DNA of 64,000 bases, taken from Epilithonimonas hispanica. Lineage in GTDB: Bacteria; Bacteroidota; Bacteroidia; Flavobacteriales; Weeksellaceae. The stretch lies in contig NZ_QNUG01000005.1 of NCBI RefSeq assembly GCF_003385395.1, positions 62,001 through 126,000 of the forward strand, read 5' to 3'. Below are positions 54,397 to 63,510 of the stretch, in pieces. The first letter of the stretch is position 1. Every line of letters begins with the position of its first letter. The notes beneath the pieces are model-generated. The model worked only from the letters and a program-made list of their open reading frames with translations, had not been told where the DNA came from and did no database searches. The translations under genes were made by a program, and so were the position numbers.

Positions 54397-54538
54397 TAAT
54401 TCAAAATTTAAAGGCAAAAATAGTAAATCAAAATTTGAAAAGTCGGACTTTATAACCAAATTAACGTTCTGATGTCGTATTTTACAGACAAAATTTCCGC
54501 AGAAAAAAGTTGGCTGTAAAATTGTGAAACTAAAATTA

Positions 54539-55315
54539 ATGTTAACAAAAGCTTTTAAACTCAAATCGTTCCTCGTACCAACTTTTATGTTGGTATTGAT
54601 GTGGAGTTTCTTTCTTTTGCAGAACATTGGATTCTTCGGTGGTTGTAGTGGAGCCTTGATTCCATTGATGCCAGAAGGTTTGAAGGGTGTGATTTTCGCT
54701 CCACTTTTACACGGCAATCTGGACCACATTGTCAGCAACTCGATGCCAATTGCGATTTTACTGTTTTTGTTATTCGAGTTTTATCCTAAAATTGCTACCA
54801 GAATATTTTTGATAGGTTGGATTGCTTCTGGACTTTTGGTTTGGATGCTTCCGCCAATTGATATCGTCACAGGACAATGGAATTATAGCTGCATCGTTGG
54901 CGCAAGTGGATTGGTTTATATGCTGGCATTTTTCATTTTTTTCAGTGGAGTTTTTCGTTGGAATATGAAGTTGTTGACTATTTCTCTTCTTGTTGCTTTG
55001 TATTACGGAAGTTTGATTTGGGGGATTTTTCCGGAAGAATTTTTTTCTCAATTACAGGAACCGAGTAAAATCAGCTGGCAGTCGCATCTTGCAGGAAGTA
55101 TTACCGGAGTTATACTTGCATTGATTTTCAGAAAGATTGGAGAAGAAAAAAAAAGAAAATTCATCTGGGAATATCCAAATTATTACAACGAAAGAGACGA
55201 TAAAATGTGGCAAGAATACATCGCCAATCATCCAGAGGACTTTGAAGAACTTCCCCAGTTGAAACAACATAATATTTGGGAATATCTGGATGAAATTCGG
55301 AGAAATGAAAAATAA
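54539..55315 (+). CDS. rhomboid-family intramembrane serine protease
   Basis: The 258-residue protein has about six membrane helices. The family motifs are present: HGNLDHIVSN in the loop before helix 2, the catalytic Ser in GASGLVYML, and the catalytic His in WQSHLAGSITG. It would cleave transmembrane substrates within the inner membrane. A basic, soluble C-terminal tail of about 60 residues follows. An earlier GTG at 54524 is possible, but ATG 54539 starts close to the first helix. Confidence 0.9.
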   Translation: MLTKAFKLKSFLVPTFMLVLMWSFFLLQNIGFFGGCSGALIPLMPEGLKGVIFAPLLHGNLDHIVSNSMPIAILLFLLFEFYPKIATRIFLIGWIASGLLVWMLPPIDIVTGQWNYSCIVGASGLVYMLAFFIFFSGVFRWNMKLLTISLLVALYYGSLIWGIFPEEFFSQLQEPSKISWQSHLAGSITGVILALIFRKIGEEKKRKFIWEYPNYYNERDDKMWQEYIANHPEDFEELPQLKQHNIWEYLDEIRRNEK

Positions 55316-55346
55316 TTCTTAATTTGGTCAGAACACAAATGACCTT

Positions 55347-56453
55347 ATGACACCCGAAGAACTTCTTTATACTCTCGCGCTTAAGCAGTGCAAAAACATT
55401 GGCAATATCAATCTCAAAAAACTTTTAGACAATATTGGTTCAGCCAAAAAAGTCTGGGAATCTCAGAAAAAAACGCTTTTAGAAATATCAGGAATTGGAA
55501 ATAATTCAATTAGGGATATTGGAAACAAAGACTTTTTAATACAAGCTGAAAAAGAGTTGAAATTCTGTGAAAAACAAGGGATTAACATTATTTCGCAAAA
55601 CGAAAAACTTTACCCGAAACATCTTCTCAATTGTGACGACGCTCCAATTCTTCTTTTCTACAAAGGGAATCTTAGTAATGACTTCAATCCAATAAGTATT
55701 GTCGGGACAAGGAAATTGACTTCTTATGGGAAGAGTTTTGTTCAAGATTTACTAACGGAATTGTCAGGTACGAAAGTTTGTACGGTAAGTGGATTAGCTC
55801 TTGGTGCGGACACTTCTGTCCACGAAGAATCTCTTAAAAATCAAATCCCAACAATTGCTGTTTTAGCTCAAAGCCTGGACAAGATTTATCCAGCTTCCAA
55901 TAAAAATCTTGCAAAGAAAATCCTTGAAAACAATGGTGCTCTGATTACAGAATACGCTTCTTTTGAAGGAATGGTGAAAGAGAATTTTTTACAAAGAAAC
56001 AGAATCATTGCTGGGTTCTCTCCTCAGCTGATTGTTGTAGAAACGGCTTATGGTGGCGGTTCTATGACTACAGTTACAGCAGCGAATCAGTACAATAGGG
56101 ATGTTTTTGCTTTGCCAGGAAAAATCATAGATGTTTATAGCCAAGGCTGTAATCAGTTAATTGCGATGAACAAAGCAGAAACGATTGTCAATATCAAATC
56201 ACTGATTGAAAACCTCAATCTTTCCCTTCAACCCGAACTTTTCCCAAAAGAAAAAGCAAAAATCGTCCTGGATTCTTCCAAAGTCGAACATCAAAAAGTT
56301 CTCGATATTATCATAGATGAACATACAATTTCTTTGGACGAATTAGCCGAAAAAACAGGTATTCTACATCATAAATTATTACCAATTCTTCTTGATTTGG
56401 AGATATATGGTTATGTCAAATGCCTTTCTGGGCGACAATATCAGATAAGCTAG
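55347..56453 (+). CDS. dprA: DNA processing protein DprA/Smf
   Basis: The 368-residue protein has the Rossmann-like DprA core: SIVGTRKLTSYGKSFVQDL, SGLALGADTSVHEESL, and AVLAQSLDKIYPASNKNLAKKI. KENFLQRNRIIAGFSP follows. The C-terminal winged-helix (DML1-like) has TISLDELAEKTGI. DprA loads RecA onto incoming single-stranded DNA. It is also kept in non-transformable bacteria, so competence is not proven by it. It lies 31 bases after the rhomboid gene. Confidence 0.96.
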   Translation: MTPEELLYTLALKQCKNIGNINLKKLLDNIGSAKKVWESQKKTLLEISGIGNNSIRDIGNKDFLIQAEKELKFCEKQGINIISQNEKLYPKHLLNCDDAPILLFYKGNLSNDFNPISIVGTRKLTSYGKSFVQDLLTELSGTKVCTVSGLALGADTSVHEESLKNQIPTIAVLAQSLDKIYPASNKNLAKKILENNGALITEYASFEGMVKENFLQRNRIIAGFSPQLIVVETAYGGGSMTTVTAANQYNRDVFALPGKIIDVYSQGCNQLIAMNKAETIVNIKSLIENLNLSLQPELFPKEKAKIVLDSSKVEHQKVLDIIIDEHTISLDELAEKTGILHHKLLPILLDLEIYGYVKCLSGRQYQIS

Positions 56454-56586
56454 AAAAGTGACATTTTTGAAACTTGAAGTAATTTAATATTAAATTCAAA
56501 AATTATTAACACATAAGACATAATTATACATTATGCAAAAAACTTAATTAATATCGTTAAATTTTCAATAAAAATCAAAATATTAC

Positions 56587-56616
56587 TTGCGAAATTCGAA
56601 AATAAAATTAAATTTG
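56587..56616 (+). promoter_or_regulatory. Bacteroidota-type promoter for gdhA
   Basis: TTG at 56587-56589, a 19-base spacer, then TAAATTTG at 56609-56616, 19 bases before the ATG. The gap between dprA and gdhA is 182 bases and very AT-rich, with nothing else recognised. Confidence 0.6.
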
Positions 56617-56635
56617 TTGTCATAATTATAGAATA

Positions 56636-57994
56636 ATGGAACACTATAACGTTGAACAAAAGATTCAGGAATTTATGGCAAAAATTGAAGCCAAAAATCC
56701 TAATGAACCAGAATTTATCCAGGCTGTAAAAGAAGTTGCGGTGACCGTGATTCCTTTCATCGCTACAAAAAAAGAATATACCGGAATGAAGCTTCTAGAG
56801 AGAATGGCTGAGCCGGAAAGAGTAATCATTTTCCGTGTGCCATGGATCGATGATAATGGAGAAATCCAAGTGAACAGAGGTTTTAGAATCCAGATGAATT
56901 CTGCTATCGGACCATACAAAGGAGGAATCAGATTCCATCCAACAGTTAACTTAAGTGTTCTTAAATTCCTAGCTTTTGAGCAGGTTTTCAAAAATAGTTT
57001 GACTACGCTTCCAATGGGAGGTGGAAAAGGAGGTTCAGATTTTGACCCTCAAGGTAAATCTGATATGGAAGTGATGCGTTTCTGTCAAGCATTTATGATG
57101 GAATTGTGCAAGCATATTGGTCCTGAAACAGACGTTCCTGCGGGAGATATTGGTGTTGGAGCGAGAGAAATCGGTTACCTTTTCGGGATGTACAAAAAAA
57201 TCAGAAACGAGTTTACAGGAGTTCTAACAGGTAAAGGTTTGGCTTACGGAGGATCTTTAATCAGACCAGAAGCAACTGGTTATGGTGTAGTTTATTTCGC
57301 TGAGCAAATGTTGAAAACTATCAACGAATCTATTGCTGGTAAAACGGTTGTAGTGTCTGGTTTTGGAAATGTAGCTTGGGGAGTTATCAAAAAAATCAAT
57401 GATCTTGGTGGAAAAGTTGTTACTATTTCTGGACCAGATGGTTATATCTACGATAAAGATGGAATCTCAGGAGAAAAAATCGAATATCTTCTAGAATTAA
57501 GAGCTTCTGGAAATAACAGAGCTGAAGATTACGCAAAAAAATATCCTGAAGCAGAATTCTTTGCTGGGAAAAGACCTTGGGAAGTGAAATGTGATATTGC
57601 TTTCCCGTCTGCAACTCAAAACGAATTGGACCTTGAAGATGCAATCAAATTGGTAGCAAACGGTTGTCTATGTGTAACTGAAGCGGCTAATATGCCTTCT
57701 ACTTTGGAAGCGATTAACTATTTCTTGGATAATAAAGTTCTTTTCTCTCCAGGAAAAGCTTCTAATGCTGGAGGTGTTGCAACTTCTGGATTGGAAATGA
57801 CTCAAAACTCAATCAGATTGAACTGGAGCTCAGAAGAAGTGGATGCAAGATTGAAAGAGATTATGATTGGTATTCATAAAGCTTGTAGAGATTATGGTAA
57901 AGAAGAAGACGGCTATGTGAATTATGTAAAAGGTGCAAACATCGCAGGTTTCGTAAAAGTAGCCGAAGCAATGTTGGCGCAAGGTGTAGTTTAA
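56636..57994 (+). CDS. gdhA: NADP-type glutamate dehydrogenase
   Basis: The enzyme joins ammonia and 2-oxoglutarate to glutamate. The 452-residue size is that of hexameric family I GDH. GPYKGGIRFHPTVNLSVLKFLAFEQ and PMGGGKGGSDFDPQGKS hold the substrate Lys residues, and DVPAGDIGVGAREIGYLFG follows. The nucleotide fold is VVSGFGNVAWG. NADP preference is judged from the close family pattern. It is monocistronic, with its own promoter and a strong terminator. Confidence 0.96.
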   Translation: MEHYNVEQKIQEFMAKIEAKNPNEPEFIQAVKEVAVTVIPFIATKKEYTGMKLLERMAEPERVIIFRVPWIDDNGEIQVNRGFRIQMNSAIGPYKGGIRFHPTVNLSVLKFLAFEQVFKNSLTTLPMGGGKGGSDFDPQGKSDMEVMRFCQAFMMELCKHIGPETDVPAGDIGVGAREIGYLFGMYKKIRNEFTGVLTGKGLAYGGSLIRPEATGYGVVYFAEQMLKTINESIAGKTVVVSGFGNVAWGVIKKINDLGGKVVTISGPDGYIYDKDGISGEKIEYLLELRASGNNRAEDYAKKYPEAEFFAGKRPWEVKCDIAFPSATQNELDLEDAIKLVANGCLCVTEAANMPSTLEAINYFLDNKVLFSPGKASNAGGVATSGLEMTQNSIRLNWSSEEVDARLKEIMIGIHKACRDYGKEEDGYVNYVKGANIAGFVKVAEAMLAQGVV

Positions 57995-58014
57995 GACCAA
58001 ATTATTTTTAATAT

Positions 58015-58053
58015 ATAAAAAATGCAACTGATTTATTTAGTTGCATTTTTTTT
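58015..58053 (+). terminator. strong terminator after gdhA
   Basis: AATGCAACT pairs with AGTTGCATT across an eight-base loop, with nine or more T after and A's before it. The next gene is convergent, so it may serve both. Confidence 0.9.
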
Positions 58054-58077
58054 TATGTTGATTTTACCTTTTGTAAA

Positions 58078-58959
58078 TTATCTTGGTAAACCTCTTTTTA
58101 AAGCATGATTGGCTCTTTCGATGGCTTTTTTCTCTTTCCAATTCATATAATTGGCTTTGAAGTTTTTCTTCATAAAGTTGTCAAAGTTTCTTTGAACTGT
58201 AAGATTCCAAAGCGAGTGTGCTTTCACAGCCCAGCTTTTGTCCCAAGCTCTTAAAGAAATTGAAAAACTACCATCAAGGTATTTCATCCAATGCCACCAA
58301 CCTGTCGGCATAAAAAGTGTGTCGCCGTGTTCCAGAAAGCATTCGATACCTTCAATACCATCTAAAGCTGGGAATTTTTCGAAATCAGGATTTTCTATAT
58401 CAAAATCTTCTAGGGCATAGGTGGCGTAAGGGATTTGATAAAGTCGCTCTTTCCATTTATAATCAAAAAGCAGAACGTGTTTTCTTCCATTGAAGTGCGT
58501 ATGGAAAATATGCGCCATATCAATATCATAATGAAGAAATGTCACAGAACCCTTTCCTCCAAAAAACATACTTGGATATTTGTCTAGAAATCCCCCCATT
58601 AATTCTTTTGGGGAAATATAATCATTCAGGATTTTCGGAGCATGTTTTATTGGGTCAAAGAAGAAGATTCTCAAGTCTGTTGGCTCTCTTTGTATTAGAT
58701 CGATATAATCCGCAAACTTCATCTCTGTTGTTGGCGCATTGATAGGAGCAGCAGGGTCAGCTTTGGCACTATCATATAAAGGAACTGTCACATCTCCAAC
58801 AACTTCCTTTATATATTCCATAGTCCATTTTTGGTAAGCTGGCCATTTTCTAGCCATATTTTTAATTACCACAGGTTTGCGTGGCTTAAGGTATTTTTCA
58901 AAGAACTCTTCTTTGGTGATATCATCTACAATATCAATAGGTTTTAGAATAACTCCCAT
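58078..58959 (-). CDS. Cupin_8/JmjC-like Fe(II)/2-oxoglutarate dioxygenase-fold protein, copy 2
   Basis: The 293-residue protein is homologous along its length to the one at 8077-8949. Iron-site residues are HYDID and HGDTLFMPTGWWHW. The sequences differ mainly in the substrate-side loops, and this copy has FHTHFNGRKHVLLFDYK. It is in the same orientation but alone here, after the gdhA terminator. The substrate is unknown; family members hydroxylate proteins or other molecules. Confidence 0.85.
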   Translation of the reverse strand: MGVILKPIDIVDDITKEEFFEKYLKPRKPVVIKNMARKWPAYQKWTMEYIKEVVGDVTVPLYDSAKADPAAPINAPTTEMKFADYIDLIQREPTDLRIFFFDPIKHAPKILNDYISPKELMGGFLDKYPSMFFGGKGSVTFLHYDIDMAHIFHTHFNGRKHVLLFDYKWKERLYQIPYATYALEDFDIENPDFEKFPALDGIEGIECFLEHGDTLFMPTGWWHWMKYLDGSFSISLRAWDKSWAVKAHSLWNLTVQRNFDNFMKKNFKANYMNWKEKKAIERANHALKRGLPR

Positions 58960-59191
58960 GTTAATGTAATATTAAGGAACAAATTTATTAAATTTTACAT
59001 TCAACCAAGAAAAAACCATTCCTTAGTTTATATTAATTATATAAATTGGATTGAATTTATAAATCGATGGATGTTGAGGTATTTATACGGTTTTTGTATT
59101 TAACTTATTTCTTTTTTTTATACTCCAATAAAAAGTTTGTAACATTTTGTAAGTTTCTTTTACTAATGTTTTAGTGATACAATTAATAACA

Positions 59192-61909
59192 ATGAAAAAA
59201 ATTCTATTTATCCTTTTTGTGCTAAGTTTTACTTTGACAGTATTTGCGCAAAAGACAATTACTGGATTAATTAACGATGGTGATGGTAAACCGCTTGCTA
59301 GTGCAAGTGTAACAATCGAAGAACCGGGAAAAAATGCAATTCTTGCTTACGGAATTTCTAATTCTAAGGGAGAGTATAGAGTCACTTTTACCTCTTCTGA
59401 GACTAATCTTGATTTGAAGATAAAAGCCTTCAATCAAAAACCAATTACGCGTTCTATTACCAACAGTGATCAAAAGCTTAATTTCTCAATGGATTCTCAA
59501 GCTACAGAAATCCAAGAAGTGAGACTTAAAACAAAATTGATAACCAAAAAAGGTGACACAATCTCTTACGACCTTAAATCTTTTGAAAATAAAAATGACA
59601 GAACGCTTGCCGATGTTTTGAAAAAAATCCCAGGCATCGAAGTTAACAAAGATGGAACTGTTCTTTATCAAGGTGAAGCGATTAACAAATTCTATGTAAA
59701 CGGGAAAGATCTTATGGAAGGTGGATACGGAACAGTTAATAATTCTTTACCAAAAGATGCGGTTTCAAAAGTTGAGGTTCTAGAAAATCACCAGCCTGTA
59801 AGTATCCTTAGAGATAAAGTTCCTTCTGAACAAGCTGCACTTAATATCAAACTGAAAAAATCTGTGACTATGACTGGTCGTGGAGAGATTGGTGCAGGTT
59901 TCACTCCGTTGCTTTGGAATGTGAAATTGACGCCTATGTTCTTTGGGCAGAAAAACCAATGGGTTGTAAATTACAAAGCCAATAATAACGGAGAAAGTGT
60001 AGAAAAAGAAGGTAATCTTTTAAGCTTCGGAAGTCGTTGGGAAGGGAGAAGATCTCAGGCGGGTCAAAAATCTTGGACTAATATAGAAACTGCTGGAACT
60101 CCGGATGTACCTGAAAAAAGATATCTTTTGAATAATGTTCATTTCTTTTCAGCAAACCTTTTGACAAGTCCTTTCAAAAATAAAGAATGGGAACTGAAAG
60201 CGAATGCTTCTTACACTAATAATAGCATCAAGAGAGAAGATTTACAAACAAAAGTCTATGAAGCCGGCTCTCCTACAATCGGAACAGGTGGGACTTTTAT
60301 TTCAAGCACCAATAATAGATTTTTTGATAATGCTGCAAAAGGTGAATTAATTTTCACAAAGAATGCTAAAAAAGGATTTTTCAAAAACACAACAACTTGG
60401 AACAGCTTCTGGAATACAGATAGAGCCAATGTAGACAACAATCTCCCTCCATTAGCAAATGATCCTACAGCAACACCAATTCATAAATTTGCGGACGAGT
60501 CTTTAGATTCTCCAACAGGAACATTCCAAAATTCATTAAGCACAATTATTCCTTGGAACGATAAGCTTGTTAATTTTATGAGTTATGTTAAGTATCAGAA
60601 AGACAAGCAGACACTTACGGTTTCTCCAGGAAACTATATGGAAAACTTTGGATTTAGCGATTTTGATAAAATTAGACAATACGCCATTTCCAAAACCCTC
60701 GAAGTTAATCACTCCGCTTCTGTAGGCTTTTCTTATAGGAAATGGACATTCACACCAGAGTTTGGTTTGAATATGAATTTTAACAATTTAAAATCTGCTA
60801 TTACAGGAGAGGTTAGTAATAATAATTATTTCCTTGGAACAGATAGACAAAATGATATGGATTGGAACGAAGTAATGCCATATACTCAAGTTGGTGTTAA
60901 CTTCAAATCTCAAAACTTCAACCTAAACCTAACGCTTCCCATGAATTTCTATGGTATTACTTACAAAGATAATATCAGACAAAATTATTTGGATAAAAGT
61001 AAAACTGTTTTTGAGCCAAACCTCTTTGCAAACCTAGACTTTGCATCTTTTTTCAAAATCTGGGCTTTCGCCAATCAATCTTATGATTTTGGAAACTTCG
61101 GATTTCTGTATGGCGGAAATATGCTGACAAGTCCTACCAATTTGCAAAAAAGATTTAGTGACAATATTGAGATGCCAGAATATTTGAGCAGAATGATTGG
61201 CTCCAGACTAGAGTATAGAAACCCTTTGAATAATTTGTTCTTCAATGTGAGATATAACTATTCTACCAACAAAAGAAACTTAATAGAAAGTTATAAAACT
61301 AATGGTTTCATCTCAGAGTTAGAATTGCAAAGTAAGGAGAACTCAATCAGAACTCAGACAGAAGGTGCAGAAATTGGCAAATATTTTCCAAAATTCAAAA
61401 CCAATCTATCTATAAGCGGTACCAATACAGATTCCAATTCTTTCTCTTATTTTAATTCCGATTTAAGAGAGTCTGCAAACAGTAGACAAACCCTGGGGAT
61501 CAAATTTAACAACACATATTTCAGTTGGTTTAGTTTAGATTATAACATCAATCTGAACTGGAGCAAAAATACCAACAAAAATGACAATACAGTTTTCAAA
61601 TCCAGCGGTTGGAATCATAATCTAGCAGCCTATATTTATCCAAGCGATAATCATACTTTTGGTTTCAACTGGGATGATCTGTCTACAAAAGCAAGTGGGC
61701 AAAGCTTTAGAAACTCTTTCTTCGACTTATCTTATCAATATACTTGGGTTAAGAGAAAAATTGATTTCGAATTCAAATGGTTGAACATCGCCAACAGAAA
61801 AGTTTATGAAACGGTAAATGTAGATGTTTTACAGCAACTTGTAACGACCAATCAAATGTACATCCGTCCAAGCCAATTTATGTTCACCGTAAAGTTCAAT
61901 TTCAAGTAA
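59192..61909 (+). CDS. TonB-dependent receptor-like outer-membrane protein with carboxypeptidase-regulatory N-domain
   Basis: The 905-residue protein has a signal peptide (ILFILFVLSFTLTVFAQ) and a CarboxypepD-reg-like domain (residues about 20-105, GLINDGDGKPLASASVTIEE). A plug-like part holds TLADVLKKIPGIEVNKDGT and AINKFYVNGKDLMEGGYG. The barrel fills the rest and ends MFTVKFNFK. This branch of receptor-like proteins usually pairs with GLPGLI proteins, as here. The ligand is unknown. I start at ATG 59192, at the signal peptide. Confidence 0.88.
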   Translation: MKKILFILFVLSFTLTVFAQKTITGLINDGDGKPLASASVTIEEPGKNAILAYGISNSKGEYRVTFTSSETNLDLKIKAFNQKPITRSITNSDQKLNFSMDSQATEIQEVRLKTKLITKKGDTISYDLKSFENKNDRTLADVLKKIPGIEVNKDGTVLYQGEAINKFYVNGKDLMEGGYGTVNNSLPKDAVSKVEVLENHQPVSILRDKVPSEQAALNIKLKKSVTMTGRGEIGAGFTPLLWNVKLTPMFFGQKNQWVVNYKANNNGESVEKEGNLLSFGSRWEGRRSQAGQKSWTNIETAGTPDVPEKRYLLNNVHFFSANLLTSPFKNKEWELKANASYTNNSIKREDLQTKVYEAGSPTIGTGGTFISSTNNRFFDNAAKGELIFTKNAKKGFFKNTTTWNSFWNTDRANVDNNLPPLANDPTATPIHKFADESLDSPTGTFQNSLSTIIPWNDKLVNFMSYVKYQKDKQTLTVSPGNYMENFGFSDFDKIRQYAISKTLEVNHSASVGFSYRKWTFTPEFGLNMNFNNLKSAITGEVSNNNYFLGTDRQNDMDWNEVMPYTQVGVNFKSQNFNLNLTLPMNFYGITYKDNIRQNYLDKSKTVFEPNLFANLDFASFFKIWAFANQSYDFGNFGFLYGGNMLTSPTNLQKRFSDNIEMPEYLSRMIGSRLEYRNPLNNLFFNVRYNYSTNKRNLIESYKTNGFISELELQSKENSIRTQTEGAEIGKYFPKFKTNLSISGTNTDSNSFSYFNSDLRESANSRQTLGIKFNNTYFSWFSLDYNINLNWSKNTNKNDNTVFKSSGWNHNLAAYIYPSDNHTFGFNWDDLSTKASGQSFRNSFFDLSYQYTWVKRKIDFEFKWLNIANRKVYETVNVDVLQQLVTTNQMYIRPSQFMFTVKFNFK

Positions 61910-61929
61910 CACACTATTTTATTATAACC

Positions 61930-61968
61930 AAAAAGGCAGCGCGATTTTTTTCGTCTGCCTTTTTATTT
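61930..61968 (+). terminator. terminator between the receptor and GLPGLI genes
   Basis: AAAAAGGCAG pairs with CTGCCTTTTT around a 19-base loop, followed by ATTTTT. It would separate the two genes or attenuate the second. Confidence 0.75.
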
Positions 61969-61999
61969 TTCTTAATTTTAAATCACTAGATTTTTAGGT

Positions 62000-62902
62000 A
62001 TGAAAAAAATATTTTTATTAATGATGAGCTTTTTGAACTTATTCATTTTCGCTCAAGGAACTAGAATAATGTACGAGTACAAGTTTATTTCGAATATCGA
62101 GAAAAAAGATTCTATGGATACAGAACTGATGTACCTGGATATCAAAAAAGACGGCAGCAAGTTCTACAGCAGGAAAAAGTTTGTGAGCGATTCTATCAAA
62201 GAAGCTTATGTGCAAAAGCAATTGTCGATGGGATCTACCAATATTAATTATAATGATAATAATCCTTCAAAAGTGCCATTTTCTGTGGTGAAACAATATC
62301 CAGATTTCAAGATTAATCTTCATACCTCGATGGGGCAAAACCGTTTTGATGTGTCAGATTTCAAAAAAATGGATTGGAAAATACTTCCCGAAAAAAAAAC
62401 GATTGATAAGTTCGATGTTCAAAAAGCAAGTCTTGACTTTGGTGGAAGAATTTGGACAGCTTGGTTTTCGCAAGATTTCCCTTTTCAGGATGGACCTTAT
62501 AAGTTTCACGGATTGCCAGGTCTAGTCTTAGAAATGGAAGACTCTACAAGAACGCACGTTTTCAAATTTGCAGGAAGCAAAAAATTTGATGAGGTAGAAA
62601 AAATTGAAAAAACAGATAATGACACAACTGTTGGCGGAAGAACTGTAAGAATAGGATCGCTTGCAGGTGGGAAAGAGCTGGAAGTGACGGAAGATCAATT
62701 TATAAAACAGTGGAAAGATTATAAAAACGATCCAGTAAAAGATATGAGGCAAATGATTTCAAGACCTGGAGTGAAGATGAGAGTCAATATCAATGGAAAA
62801 GAAATGACAGATCCTGCTGAAATGCTTAGAAATATGGAAAAGTTCCAAAAAGACCAGATCAAACAGGATAATAACAAAATAGAACCGGCTCTTTATCCTT
62901 AA
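62000..62902 (+). CDS. GLPGLI family secreted protein
   Basis: The 300-residue protein has a signal peptide (IFLLMMSFLNLFIFAQG) and the family motif FHGLPGLVLEMED at about residue 170. It is preceded by the conserved AWFSQDFPFQDGPYKF. The family is found only next to receptor-like TonB proteins in Bacteroidota. A role in handling their ligand or assembly is inferred, not shown. The charged C-terminal 60 residues are probably flexible. Confidence 0.88.
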   Translation: MKKIFLLMMSFLNLFIFAQGTRIMYEYKFISNIEKKDSMDTELMYLDIKKDGSKFYSRKKFVSDSIKEAYVQKQLSMGSTNINYNDNNPSKVPFSVVKQYPDFKINLHTSMGQNRFDVSDFKKMDWKILPEKKTIDKFDVQKASLDFGGRIWTAWFSQDFPFQDGPYKFHGLPGLVLEMEDSTRTHVFKFAGSKKFDEVEKIEKTDNDTTVGGRTVRIGSLAGGKELEVTEDQFIKQWKDYKNDPVKDMRQMISRPGVKMRVNINGKEMTDPAEMLRNMEKFQKDQIKQDNNKIEPALYP

Positions 62903-62928
62903 TTTCTACATAAAATCCTTACTTTTAT

Positions 62929-62955
62929 AGTCCTCAATTTTGGGGACTTTTTTAT
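62929..62955 (+). terminator. terminator after the GLPGLI gene
   Basis: AGTCCTCA pairs with TGGGGACT (one G-T pair) across an ATTT loop, followed by six T. The loop size is tight and stable. Confidence 0.8.
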
Positions 62956-62978
62956 TCTAATTTTTTAATAAATCTTAA

Positions 62979-63500
62979 ATGAGTTACTTACCAAAACTTA
63001 AAAATATAAAAGCCTTTGTTTTTGATGTAGATGGAGTTTTTACAGATGGAAGTGTTTACCTTTTGCCGGATCAAAATATGTCACGTGTTATGAGCGTTCT
63101 GGATGGATATGCCGTGGTTCAGGCTTTGAAGCAAAATTATATCATCGGAATTATCACAGGCGGAAACGATCCGATGGTCAAAAATAGAATGGAATATCTG
63201 GGTGTCAAAGATTATTATGCCAAGTCTTCTCACAAGATTTCTGACTACGAAGATTTCAAATCAAAATACAATTTACAGGATTCCGAAATTCTTATGATGG
63301 GTGACGATATTCCTGATATTGGGATTATGAAAGTGGCGGAGATTTCTGCTTGTCCTGCTAATGCTGTCCCGGAAGTTAAGGCTGTTTCGGATTATATTTC
63401 GCCTGTTTTTGGTGGGAAAGGAGCGGTTCGGGACGTGATAGAACAAGTGATGAAAGTCCAAGGAAAATGGAATCTTGACGAAGAGATAAAATCTGCTTAA
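62979..63500 (+). CDS. kdsC: 3-deoxy-D-manno-octulosonate 8-phosphate phosphatase (HAD type)
   Basis: The enzyme releases phosphate from Kdo-8-phosphate in lipid A-core synthesis. The 173-residue length fits. The HAD motif FDVDGVFTDG supplies the nucleophile Asp 16 and the second Asp 18. The later motifs are GIITGGNDPMVKNR and MGDDIPDIGIM. It lacks a cap domain, as KdsC does, and the enzyme works as a tetramer. The maf gene begins ten bases downstream, so the two form an operon. Confidence 0.93.
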   Translation: MSYLPKLKNIKAFVFDVDGVFTDGSVYLLPDQNMSRVMSVLDGYAVVQALKQNYIIGIITGGNDPMVKNRMEYLGVKDYYAKSSHKISDYEDFKSKYNLQDSEILMMGDDIPDIGIMKVAEISACPANAVPEVKAVSDYISPVFGGKGAVRDVIEQVMKVQGKWNLDEEIKSA

Positions 63501-63510
63501 ATAATTGTAA

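Noticed and set aside
53290-54738. 482-codon frame for the intact DUF3078 gene
   Set aside because: The first 114 codons have no signal peptide or family similarity and run antisense to the rhomboid gene. The signal peptide starts at ATG 54396.
56508-56535. Possible third copy of the palindromic element (AACACATAAGACATAATT)
   Set aside because: Only one arm is loosely similar and no matching second arm is found nearby in the gdhA leader.
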